Shown piece after piece: positions 1 through 10,871 of a DNA stretch of 64,000 nucleotides (its first letter is position 1; each line of letters begins with the position of its first letter). The DNA comes from Xylona heveae TC161 (taxonomy: Eukaryota; Ascomycota; Xylonomycetes; Xylonales; Xylonaceae), in assembly GCF_001619985.1 (NCBI RefSeq), contig NW_017264195.1, positions 1,178,001-1,242,000 on the forward strand. The letters are read 5' to 3'. The notes beneath the pieces were generated by a model. It was not told the origin of the DNA. It made no database searches and saw nothing but the letters and a program-made list of their open reading frames with translations. The translations under genes and the position numbers were made by a program.

Positions 1-1143
1 GGGATTTTGTATGGCCCCTTCGTCGCAACCCATTTCTTCTTTTCTGCTTCTTTCCTTGTGATTGTTGCAGATTCCCGAGATTTTGATGCAGGGAGTCATC
101 CGATGCCTCGTTAACGGGTATTGCAGGGAGTTTCCGGTTCGACATGCTTTAAATATTATATACGTTCAAGGCGGAAACTGTTCTGGGCTAGAGCAGAATG
201 CATTTCAAATAGTATTGAACGACAGAGTGGCCAATGTCGACCTATTTGTGAGATACGAGCGAACTTATTAAAGTAAGAAATAGCAACTTTTAAGGGTGTG
301 GAAAAAAAGAATCAGTGCATGACGTTGTAAGGGACTCTCTTCCTCGTTCTTGAATTTAGGTTGCGCCAGGGCGTGGAATTGCAGGACACCCGACTCCCGC
401 CTAGCCGAATTTGTTTTCCCTACCTTAGAGTAACTTACTCCGTACACTCTCACAGTTTTCTAGTTGAGAGGTTTTGCACAATTTCAATTTCAGTTTCAAT
501 CTCAGAAGTTGGCCACCATATGAACTCTCATGCGTACCTGCTTGGTTTTGAAATCGAGTATCACAATTTGAAAATCGATTCCATTCCAAGAGTAGCAATT
601 TGCATCTTTAAAAAGCATCTAGTCATTATAACCAGCCCAGCAGAGCTTCGGGAAGCAATGATAGAATAACGGCGGAAGTGACGCATCTTGTAAATAATTC
701 AAATCTTTAGGGCATTACGCATGATATTTCAGTCAATTCGCTGAAGCATAGAGTGCCTCTATAGACACGCATATCATATACCACGCTAAGGTAAGATGGT
801 AGTTATATATTCTGTTTATTACATTGCACGCCCCTCGGGCTATCGCACGGTGTTTGAGCTCGTGCAACTCCGAGAGCATTCTTTATGAAAGACAAACCCC
901 TTACAAATGAGGTCAAAGAAGAGTCGATAGAGTAGAGAAACGGGGTCCTTCACCAATGCATTCAAAAAGGCCACGCAATACAAGTATAACCGGAAAACAG
1001 ACTGGGAAAAGGGGAAGTAAAAGTCACTTTGAACAATCTCAGGAATACCCTCAGGAGATAGCGCCCAACCCCACCATCAATTAACTTCCTTTCCATAGAT
1101 ACATCTGCCCGCCAGGTTCGGAAAATTGTGCTGCTCTGCAAAC
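1..1143. other. Left-edge gene-less stretch
   Basis: I see no convincing coding sequence. The open frames here are under 105 codons, lack recognisable domains, and one of them starts on a non-ATG codon. The right end should hold the 3' UTR of the Vid30-like gene, whose stop codon is at 1144-1146. A terminal fragment of a neighbouring gene in the first 100 bases cannot be excluded: a polypyrimidine tract followed by ttgcag looks like a 3' splice site. Confidence 0.5.
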
Positions 1144-3512
1144 TTACCGAAGAAAATCATTCGCCATATTGATAAATGCTCCTGCGCCGCCATCATCGCT
1201 TATTTCATTTATGAGAGCCTCAGTTTGTTGACACAGTTTCTCTAAAGCAGCAGAGGAGCTTTTACCCAGAGACACTGCGACACGAGTTAGCAAACATTGC
1301 TCCATTGTTCGACTCCAGAGGAGCTAGCTGCCTGTGTGGATGGCATAACCTACCTAGTATCGCAGAGTTGAGTTCCTCGGCTACGGGTATTCGCCCGCTT
1401 GGATCGAGCAAATGCGCCACCACCGAGGTCCGCGGATCTTCGTATGCCAGCAATGAGAAAGTTTCTTCGAGAGCTTTTTTAATCTCCTTCCTGCCGTCCT
1501 CCCGAAATTCGAGTTGCAACTCCTGTCCGTAATGAAGAGTCTCTTGGAGAAGATGCTGATAACGCAGGCCAACGTCACTATCCTCCGTGTCCATTTTGCT
1601 CCAATCTTCGGGGCCATTCTGGTCATCGAGCTCCATCTGTTGGTCAAAGACATCAACATATGCGCCGTCTGAGCGACCGTTTGAGCTTTGATGCTTGTCT
1701 TCTGGGCCCAGGTGGAGATCTGAGCATTGTCGGATCATTTCGACAAATTTTCGACAGCGTAGCCGAAAATAAATCTGCTCATTATCCTTGAGAACATTTG
1801 GATAGTATGCATTGGTATGTTTGAGCGCAGTGTCAATATCGCCGTCAAGAATAGCAGCCCGGATTCCTGAAGAGTCAGCTATAAGCACAGAGTTGAAGAG
1901 TGAGATTTGGTACTTACGCTGTCTGTTAACGGCGTCGAGATCTTCTTCCGCTTCCAGATTCGGCCCCGGGGCTGTTTTGCCAGATTGCAATGCTTTTGAC
2001 TCTTCTCGTACTTCTTCAGCAAAAGCTTTCGCTGTCTCAACATAACCATCATGAGCCAGGAATTGTGCAACCAGGGCTTGGATCAAAGAAGTTTCGTCTA
2101 GAGGCGGATGAAGTTTCGTGGCACTCGTTGCGTTGATTTCTCGCCGTACCATTTGCCTCTCCTCCTGATAATTAAGTGTTAGTAGACTTGTAGAAATAGT
2201 CCGAGTGGTATGTAACATCTGTCCACTTACTGCCATCATTCCATCGATATCAAAAACAAAGGGTGTCTGTCCAAAGTTCACTCTTAAATGCTCCCCGGGT
2301 CGTTTCATTCCCACCGAAGGGAAAAGCTTCGCACCTTTAAGGTCACGAAATGCAACGCCTAGGCACGAGAGTCAGCGGTGCATTTAGAAATGAATTTCCC
2401 TTGGCCTACCGAGATATACTCCATTCTTTGTAAAAAAGGCACAGCCAGTTCTAAAATTGACTCCGCATCCAATAACATCAGACGTGGAAAATTTTGGCCC
2501 ATATGCTTTTCCCGATGCTGTACAGCTAAATGAAAAACCATCATCTCCGTGATACGCCCAAGACTCTGGTTCCCAGCCAGGGAGCCTGTTCAACGAAACA
2601 TTTGGACCCGAAAAACCAACGCCAATAAGTCTGTTCCATGGTAAGGACGTTACAACACATCTATTGCCAAATGAATGCCACTTACCCCTCTTTTCCTTTT
2701 GAAATGACAGTAACTTCGTAATAGTAGATTCCACATTCTGGTGGCATCGGACGATCAGCTCGAACCGCAGCTGCCTCATCGTGCGATTTGCTCGGCCCTG
2801 TAAAGCGGACTTCCAGCCTATCTGCCTGAAGTTCTAGCCCGGCAAATTTATCGTTATCATTCCATTTGGATGGCAGCGGGTTTAATACGTCCTCCTTTAT
2901 CGGCTCTTTTTCAATAATATCATAGGTCATTCCTCTGTGCGATGGTGCCATTTTGTGCAAGTTGGCGCTGCTGGAGCTGGTAGAGAGGGATCCATTGTTG
3001 GAGAGTGAGGTATTGGATTCTTTCTGGGCAGCCAATTTGGCTTTGTGTGCTTCTGCCAGTCGTTCGACATAGCGTGAGTTTCGAAGATATGACGGGGTGA
3101 AGAACTCGTTACTCTCGGCATCCGGTCCCAGAAAATTATAAGCGCCCGTCCCAAAACCAGAATGGATTCCGCCAGGTAATGAATACGCCCCCTTTCCCCA
3201 AGAACCTGGAGCACTTGGGGATCCACCAAGGGTCCAAACGTGATCCATCTCCCGGGATACTTGTCTAGATTGCTGTGGCGGCGATGCCCGGTGGCCAAGG
3301 AATCCACCAGGCGGAACGGGTGACTGGGAGTGCAAAAGGTGAGAGAAAGCTCCTGAGCGCATGGGTGGAGTGTATTGATTAGTTGCTGCACTCCCTGACA
3401 GTACAGAGGCGTAGGATGATCTTCTAGGCATTAAAAACGAGCGGGGGTTGGATGTAGAGGAATAAGGTGTCGACCCAGGCCCCGATGGGCCTTGTGGGAG
3501 AGTATTGGTCAT
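1144..3512 (-). CDS. vid30: RanBPM/Vid30-type GID (CTLH) E3 ligase scaffold subunit
   Basis: Six exons on the minus strand (3512-2686, 2630-2410, 2358-2231, 2164-1918, 1866-1354, 1274-1144) encode 688 residues. The order is a disordered Ser/Pro-rich N-terminus, a SPRY domain at about 222-375 (GIYYYEVTV, IGVGFS, TKNGVYLG), a LisH motif at about 418-450 (ALVAQFLAHDGYVETAKAF), CTLH (AAILDGDIDTAL), and a CRA region ending FINMANDFLR. That architecture is the RanBP9/10-Gid1 family, the scaffold of the cytosolic and nuclear GID/CTLH ubiquitin ligase, which in yeast degrades gluconeogenic enzymes. Two introns (66 and 51 nt) are multiples of three without stops, so a naive ORF reads through them. The start is the ATG in MTNTLPQ; the longer open frame upstream is not needed. 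Function is inferred from the family. Confidence 0.93.
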
Positions 3513-5308
3513 GACTGGTCGCTGTTCAAGTATTCGAATGAAACAGATGAGCGAGACGATATCCAATTATAATCGCAGGCGAAATTTGGGGATAGAAGAG
3601 CAGGACCGCAGGCGTTCTTTATCGACTCGAGGATAAGCTTGGGCACGCTGCCTACTAGCTCGACGTGAGGTTCGGAGGAGTGGTGGGGAAACAACCACCT
3701 AAAGTCCAAAGGAGAACACAATTCAAAAAGGTTCGCTCATGGACGACGCAAAAACACAGCCATCATGAAAGAATGCTTCATAGATAATAGCGATCACACG
3801 TAATTTCCTCCTTCAGGTATTGGCCCACGTTATGGTCAGTGAGTGGTTCACCTTTGGTATGATGGTTATCAATTTAGGCAAGGCCGGCATTTGCCGGATT
3901 GTGACGCGGGGGAAGCTGAAGTCAGTTGAACGGATGGTGCAACCGACCTGGGTTTTGAAGCCTGCAAGCTGGTCCGCCATGCTATCTAGTACCAGCTTCA
4001 TTGCCTCCATCGATATCTCACAAACTTCAACTTTCTAATTGTTGCCTATTTGTTGCCTATTTGGAAATTATTTTTTCCTATTGTCTTGATCAAACTTGCT
4101 CTATCCAGAGCCTGGGTTTGAGCTGTTTCATGTGGACTCTCGTCATCCATACTACCTTTGATGACTACCGCTCTTATTACCCCGCTATGCGCTCATGACC
4201 TGGATGCATCAACGGTACACTCCAAAGGCAAACACTAACCGCTTAATCTTATTTTGAAGCTCCGGCTTAGGATGTTCACATGCATGACTATCATTTTCGG
4301 ACAAAGCTCTTCTTATCAGAAATTTGAAATACCCTGTTTTTCCCCAGCAAAAGCTGGGCGTTCTATTTGAAAGCTCCCTATTCGCATTCATTCGCCAGCA
4401 AACACGACATCTGACTGTCAAAATTCGCGAGACTTCAGCCAGTCACGGCCGAAAGCTCCGTTGAAGCACAACAGGTACTGTTTCCTAATGACAAACGCAT
4501 AGTTGATACATATTATTCGATATTCTTTGGCTTGAGGGCTTCATAGCACTGTAAAGAACCCTCCTTTTAGATAGTAGTATTCATCACGTTTCAATGGTCA
4601 CTGTCAAAACTAAAAAAGCAACAAATAAAACAACGCTCGTCGGCTGGAAAATTCGATTGAAAATTTATCTCCTTAAGAATCACCAATGGTTGCAAGACTA
4701 CCGAGATATAGTTGTAGAGATCCCGGCGCATCCTCCGGCCACAATACGGAATCGCGGACCCTCGGCGCGTAAGTTTCTCTGGGGCAATCTTCATCGCATT
4801 CCAAGGTTCTAGAAAAGGGTGGTCCAAGGCTGTTAAACCCACTGGAGTGGGATAAGAATTGCAAATGTGTTACATTGTCCAACGCCTCCAGACAAAATAA
4901 ATTACAGCAAGTAACGACCTTTTGGATTCTGAGCAATGGCTGATCATCTCGCCTGTTCTGTTCCGCCGGCGATGAACCACCACCTCCCTTTAATCTAATG
5001 TAGTGAAAATCATTATAATAAAAAATTTTCCATGCAATCACACAATGCGCCGTCCTGTCCGTCAAAATCCGGTTTACGCCGACCACGCACCAATTGTGTC
5101 ATAATGCCGAAATGGAAAGAGATAGTACGGAAGTAGAATCCACCTGCCGGGAGGGAATGACCACTTCGGCTCATAGACCCTTAAGACAGGTGTCTGATAG
5201 AATGTAAGGTCTAACCTGGGCATGGCTGGACGAAGCAACATGCATGAGAAAACTCCCGCATTGAAGGCTCAGCCGGTTTTACCGATATAAAAACAATCCG
5301 GGGCCAAT
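3513..5308. other. Intergenic, between the vid30 promoter and the ies4 3' end
   Basis: This 1.8 kb stretch lies upstream of the Vid30-like gene and downstream of ies4. Only short unrelated open frames are present. I found no domain, tRNA or clear repeat. It presumably holds the vid30 promoter on its left side and the ies4 3' UTR on its right. Confidence 0.5.
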
Positions 5309-6334
5309 CTACGCAGGCGTTGCGATTTCGGGGACAGGTGAACTTGCGTCGATGCTCGGTGCAGGAATCATGTCCACGTCCCCTCCAGCGTTGCTCTTTT
5401 CGCTGCCGACGGCGCTGCTATCGATATTGGCCTTGCTATCGCTGTCACCACCAAGAGCTTCGCCATTCGGCAAGAGACTGTCAGGTTCAATGCTCTTCGT
5501 CTTGGGAGTTCTCCAAGAACTGATTTCCCAAACTACTCCAGTGAAACTCTTGACGGCGAAACCTTTACGTGCCCATTTGCGGCAAGGCTTGCCGGACCGA
5601 TCCAGCGCACGCAGGCCAGCATTGATAGCGCCTTGATTCGCTTTCGGTCCAAGTTTATGAATGCCGCCTGGGGTAGCACCAGGAGTACCTTTATTGGAAG
5701 CATCACCATTGTCGATGATGCCATTTTCCCTATCGGAAGTGTTAGTGGCATGAATAGAATGTAGAGATTAAATAGATGGAATAAAATAGAAGTACATAGC
5801 CATGGACATCCAAAAAGGTCATGACATTGAATAAATGCTCGCCCATTTCACACCCCGACGTAAGCAGGCCTCGGGGAGATGGGAAAGCACGCAAAAGGCA
5901 GAGGGCAAAGGAAGTCGGTGTGGACTGAATACTTACAATCGGGGCTTCTTCTTGGGGCCAGGCTTTCCTCTTGGCTTCGGGAGACCATCAGCACCGAGGG
6001 CGATCCCTCTCTTTGAGCCAGGCTTAGGACCAGGAATCCCTTTCCGCCTTGTATCTTCAACAGGTGCAGTCGCATTATTGGCATCGACCGATGCGTCTGC
6101 GACAGAAGGAGAGTTTGATTCCGATGAATTTTCTTCGGCTGGGGGGTTCGGAGTTGACGTTGCTGAGGAGCCAGATTTTCCTCTCGAAACCTTGCGCGAC
6201 GTCTGTTTCGAGAAGCGGGATAGTAAGCTAGGTGACAGCCTTAATATAACCACTTTGCCTGACTTGAGGTCTTTGCCCGACGTGTGGCTGGTTGAGCCTG
6301 GCGAGAGCGTCGAACGGCCGCCCGCTGTCGACAT
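5309..6334 (-). CDS. ies4: INO80 chromatin-remodelling complex subunit Ies4
   Basis: Two exons (6334-5937 and 5729-5309) separated by a 207-nt intron encode 272 residues. The N-terminal half carries KVVILRLSPSLLSRF and a basic proline/glycine tract (GIPGPKPGSKRG, KPRGKPGPKKKPRL) that looks like an AT-hook or nuclear localisation segment. The second exon has the strongly conserved core KLGPKANQGAINAGLRALDR followed by GKPCRKWARKGF and SFTGVVWEISSW, which I recognise as fungal Ies4. The tail is acidic and low in complexity. Ies4 is a small INO80 subunit; in yeast it is a target of Mec1/Tel1 checkpoint kinases. The ATG at 6334 is the first in frame. The second exon has no early ATG and would be missed by simple ORF calling. 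Confidence 0.92.
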
Positions 6335-8244
6335 GTTGAGTGAGAGTATGTGGTTCAGTCTCTATTAGGGGATAAATCGTCAAGCGTTGGGACGACAAAG
6401 GAGCGTCGTTGACGTTGTGCGATGCTTTCAACAGGAGGTCGGGTGGCCAGTTGAAGGCAGCAATAGTCTGACTGAGGATCTGAACCCGAGGCTAAAGGAG
6501 AGAAAGAGAAGTCGGTACCAGCGGTGAAGTCGTTACGGAGGTGAGTGGGAAATTATCGTGGGAATTTTGGCGTAAGAGTGAAGGCGTTGGGATGAAGCGG
6601 AAATGAGGTGGGAGAAGGACAGATGAGCGGATGAAGGAGGAGGGAGATGGGAAGAGTAGGGAGGCGGCTGAGGCGAGAAGGAGTCGTCGAGATTAATTGC
6701 CGTCATTTTGGAACGTCGATGGGGGTCGCGAAGGGATTTGGGCGGGTTGGCTGGCAGACGGGCTTTTCTTGGATCGGTGGTGATCCATCAGCTGCTAAGG
6801 TACGGCATTATCGGTAGGTAAGGTAAGGCCAAAAAGTAAGGCACGGCACAGTGAACAAGAGGGAAATGTTGTGTGAGGAAAAGGGTGTGCGAAAGTCGCG
6901 GTACGAAGGTACCAAGTAGGAGTCGATACACGCTCCGGTTTCTCGCTTAGACTCTTTACTCAAGAAGTATTGGTCACTCTAGCGAGTAAGGGAACATCAA
7001 GCTCGCCGAAATGGGAAAGATTCGGGGAAGAAAACAACGCTGCTTTTACCCATGCCCCTTTGAGCTCTGTCCCTTTTCGGTCCACGGCGCTTCTTCCTCT
7101 CGTCTCCCATTGTTCTCTCCATCATCGTCATCTCCGGAAGACCCAACGCGAATAACGCGATGAATAAAGATGCTAGGACGAACCACGTTAGAGAACGGAG
7201 CTCCGTCATACTCTTCACAACCTTGTCCGAACATGCATTGTTCAACTTTTTTGAATTATACTTCATTCTCCTTTCGGAGTCAGCGATACATCTGATATCC
7301 AAAAGCATATCATAGCGAGATAATTTTCGCAGTCTAGACTTCATTCATCGTCAAAGATGAGGCCTCTTTTGCTCAAGACACGCATCCTCCACACTTTTCC
7401 CATCTTCTCCGCCAACGCCATCTCCCGCACAAACTTCGACTAGCGTGGTTTTCTCGACGCCGCCTTTATCCAAGCTAACCTCTCCTAAATGGGAACTACA
7501 GTTACTCATAGCCAACAGAATGGCAATTCTTGGATTTCCTTCATACCATAGTCCAAGACTTCAAAACTCCGAAGCCTAAGGTAGAGGCATATACTTTTTA
7601 CTCGTCGATGCATTTTTCCTAGCGGTCGACGGCACACAAAGCCCGTAGACGACCCGCCGGCTGCGATGCAAATCCGGACGACCCACACATGTTCTGTCAC
7701 CCGGTCTTGACCCTCTTTTGTCGCTTGACTATTGATCCAATTATCCCGCATAAAGGAAATGATGAGTCCAGATGGCCATTGCCACACTCGGTCCATCGGT
7801 AAACAGGTCTGAGCACAGTTCCACTGGTTGAGCCGACAACAATATGCCCTTTACTGGAATGTGCAATTTCCCGCCGCTTTGATTTTGCTTTTACGGCACA
7901 AAACAGTATTATGACAAAACAATTGGTCGAATTAACCCTCCGGCTTGTGATTCAGCTTCTTTCTATATAAACCTGTCACTTGCCGGTACCAATGACGCAG
8001 TAATGCTGGAGTGATGCTCCCAAAATAATCGATTTGGATATCTAAATAAGGGACGCAAGAACCGGTAATACCATTTGGCTGACAAAGACACAATGGTCCT
8101 ATTTGTTTGACTCTGGTTTGCTACCCAAGGAAAATGGCACATGTCCAGCTTACGAAGATACAGCTTGAGGTCTGTGCATTTGATGTCGTCCACTAGAACA
8201 AAAATCTTCTCTTCTCCCAAACACTGTTTGCTTTTCCGTTGAGC
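6335..8244. other. Long ies4 upstream region
   Basis: This 1.9 kb region lies between the start of ies4 and the stop codon of the cysteine-rich membrane protein gene; both genes are on the minus strand. The part nearest ies4 (about 6340-6720) is purine-rich and G-rich on the plus strand. Small open frames here are not convincing. It should contain the ies4 promoter and the 3' UTR of the next gene. Confidence 0.5.
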
Positions 8245-9451
8245 TTATCCGAATTTCCTCTGAGAGTTCAAACTGTCGTCTGGAGATGGGATAGGAGAAC
8301 TGGCCAGCTCAACTGGTGTTTTTATATCGCCAGGTCTTTCGGGAGAGACAGGCACAGCTCCTTGATGATGGTATTCATACGCGGTCATGTTGGACTCCCC
8401 ATAAGAGCCGTGATTGGTGAATGGACCAGCTTGAGCTACAGGCCCGAAATAATCCGTGCGTTTTGAGCCATTTTGATTACCTCTTGGAGGCATGGACGAT
8501 TGATTGGTCGTATCGAGCTTTGACGTTCTTTTAGAGTTGGCATCATTTCCAGGCCGCCGCCGGGCTGCAATGAAGCACACAAATGCAGTGAGCAAGATGA
8601 TGGCTCCAAAGGACACTCCTATTCCGATTCCTATCTTGCCACCGGTTGAGAGGCTACCGCTCCTTTGAGAAGGCTGCTTAGATGCCGCTGCTGTTGAAGC
8701 TCCGGTTCTTGAAGCTGTTGTTGCAGTGGCCGTCCCTGCGCAGAAAAGTTTGCTGCCAATTTCGGTGCAAACCAGTCCAGACTGGCAGCAACCTCCCCCA
8801 AGAGATTTCGGGCACGAGTATTGTCCATTGGTACACCCTGTTGGTGATGCAGATACAGTATTTATTGTGGCCGGGTTCACTGTTGGTGAGCAGCGGTTGT
8901 CTGTCAAGCAGACAGATCCGACTGAACAACAATTACCTCCAAAAGATTGTGGGCATTGAAACCCGCTAGGGGCCGGGCATGGCCGTGGACAGCACTGCCA
9001 AAGTCAGATTCACACAGAGCAATATCTAAAGTTATCCGTACGCACACTAGTAGTCGACGAGACCGTGCAGTGATACTGAGAGATGGGGCATGGGTCGTCA
9101 CATCGTGAGCCATCAGCGCAACATTTTGCTGTCCCACTGCCGTTGACATAGCAATAATGGTCGTTGGGGCAGCATCCAGTCACATTGACTGCGAGACCTG
9201 GAGAATCGAAACGGCAAAGATAATTTAGAAAATGTCTACCACTTCATAGCATCGACCTATTGAATCTTACAAGAATGTTCGCCAACGGCACAATTTGATC
9301 CAATTTCTTGTCGCCTTGCAAGCCAGGGCGACTGAGCAAAAGGGGGATGTGGAAAGAGTGTATCGACTTCCTCAAGTGCTATAATAAATGCATTCGCTCC
9401 TGCCCATAGGGCACAGAATATTGCTGCGATAAGCAACCGCGAATACGCCAT
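8245..9451 (-). CDS. Cysteine-rich single-pass membrane protein of unknown function
   Basis: Three exons (9451-9271, 9197-9046, 8994-8245) encode 360 residues. MAYSRLLIAAIFCALWAGA is a clear signal peptide; I chose this ATG over longer frames because it places the signal peptide at the N-terminus. The ectodomain has three Cys-dense modules: one with CCPNDHYC and CCADGSRC, one with CPQSFGGNCC and GSVCLTDNRC, and one with CPKSLGGGCCQSGLVC. The last two are clearly related to each other. A Ser/Thr linker leads to one membrane segment (IGIGIGVSFGAIILLTAFVCFIA), then RRR and a polar cytoplasmic tail of about 110 residues with DYFGP and PVSPERPG. The layout suggests a surface sensor or wall-linked receptor, but I do not recognise a characterised orthologue. 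Confidence 0.85.
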
Positions 9452-10290
9452 GGAGCATATCTCTAGTGCATTTGAATCATCAACGAACGGTGGGACACGT
9501 AGTAGAGACAGTTGCTGGGGGTGTTGAGCGCTTTGTAGTAGGCTGGACAACAAAGAAAATGATATTATTGCTATTACAGGGCCCAGAAAGCCTTAACAGT
9601 GCCGGTCCCTTCAGATCAGTTCAAGCAAGTGAGGAACAATGACCACAGCCGCAAGGCAGCAGAAGAGCAGGGATTCCACTGATAATAAGATGCCACAGTG
9701 GCCCTTTTCTGCGATCCAAATAAACAGGCTGAGCATATGTTACATGCATGCATGAATGGGTGCACAGTGCCATGTGCGTGACGGCCAGCCAAACCACCTT
9801 CACCATTGTTGTGGGCTGGGTGAAGAAGGGTGTTCAGCTCCAGTCCCATCACATGACGCGATTAGCTCTATGGCGACGGCATGTTAACGGCAATGCTAAT
9901 CATCAGATGAAGCCTTAGCTGATCTTTGGGTAGTACACATTAAACTTGAGAGTTTGTCTTTGCACTCGAAAGCGAACTGAAACAGAGCAATCAGTACGCA
10001 GGTCCCTCTGGTGCCAGCCAAGCAGTATTTCTTAGCAACCAGAGATCGCTCAAAGGCCTCTATCCTACCACGAAGTGTCTCACGATTAGTATGGAGCATC
10101 TAAGTCAGGCATCTCGGACTGCTTCACTGATTTCAATTTTGTGTTTCTGTTCCCCCTTTTTGGTTGGAACGTTCAGAACAAAGCCGACAATAGCCAGACA
10201 GGTGTCCAAATGCTGTCTTGACCGCTAAAGTGGGCACTAACCAACGAATCATTCATCTTTCAAGACCTCGGACTCTTTGGCGAGAGGGGA

Positions 10291-10311
10291 AGGCCGGAAT
10301 TATACCGGCCT
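10291..10311. promoter_or_regulatory. Palindrome AGGCCGG-N7-CCGGCCT, distal copy
   Basis: This is a 21-bp inverted repeat with 7-bp arms, ending 560 bp before the dioxygenase ATG. It contains CCG-N9-CGG, the spacing style expected for a dimeric Zn2Cys6 activator or repressor. The matched proximal copy at 10701-10721 supports a real operator. No factor is assigned. Confidence 0.6.
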
Positions 10312-10700
10312 CTTGCCACCCCAACGAGATACAACTTCCCCCGAGATGGGTCTCTCAGTCCTACAGAACGTCCAATCGGCCGCCGAAGGAGATTTCAATT
10401 ACGGCAATTACTTCGCTCCAGCCGATCCAAGATTCAAATGTACCAGATAGGCCGAAGGACCAGGCACAAAATTACCATCTTTCTGGCATCCACCTGACTC
10501 GCTGACTAAGCATCATCGTCAGTGTAAACAATGACCTTCATGAACAAGATATCAAGCATATTTTGATTTACTTTTTGCATTTTCGTGTTCTTGGTGCTTG
10601 AGCTCTGCTTCCGTATCTTCCTTGCAACCCGCTATCAGGGGAATTGCAAATTCTGCACCTCGGGAGAATGACCCACCTGGCTTCTTCAACTTGGAGGGTG

Positions 10701-10721
10701 AGGCCGGATTCATTCCGGCCT
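10701..10721. promoter_or_regulatory. Palindrome AGGCCGGA-N5-TCCGGCCT, proximal copy
   Basis: This second copy ends 150 bp upstream of the dioxygenase ATG. Its arms extend outward to TGAGGCCGGA and TCCGGCCTCA, giving 10 perfect base pairs over 10699-10723. Like the distal copy it contains CCG-N9-CGG. The promoter-proximal position suits a direct transcription-factor site. Confidence 0.65.
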
Positions 10722-10871
10722 CAGCTTAAAAGAAGGCGCTTTTCCCACAATTCTCGCAACGATTTCTTGATTCTTTTCTTCTCATTCATCACGCTCCAGA
10801 TTGTCGGTCATCCCGCAATTTGCAGGATATTCTTTACTTTTATTTTCTTTTGATACATATATCAAGTCGCC

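Larger units (their letters stand above)
9452..10871. promoter_or_regulatory. Divergent intergenic region upstream of the dioxygenase gene
   Basis: This 1.4 kb region separates the Cys-rich membrane protein gene (-) and the indoleamine dioxygenase gene (+). No gene is evident. It holds two near-identical 21-bp palindromes, annotated separately, and a pyrimidine-rich stretch (about 10760-10860) just before the dioxygenase ATG that probably includes its transcription start. Confidence 0.6.
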
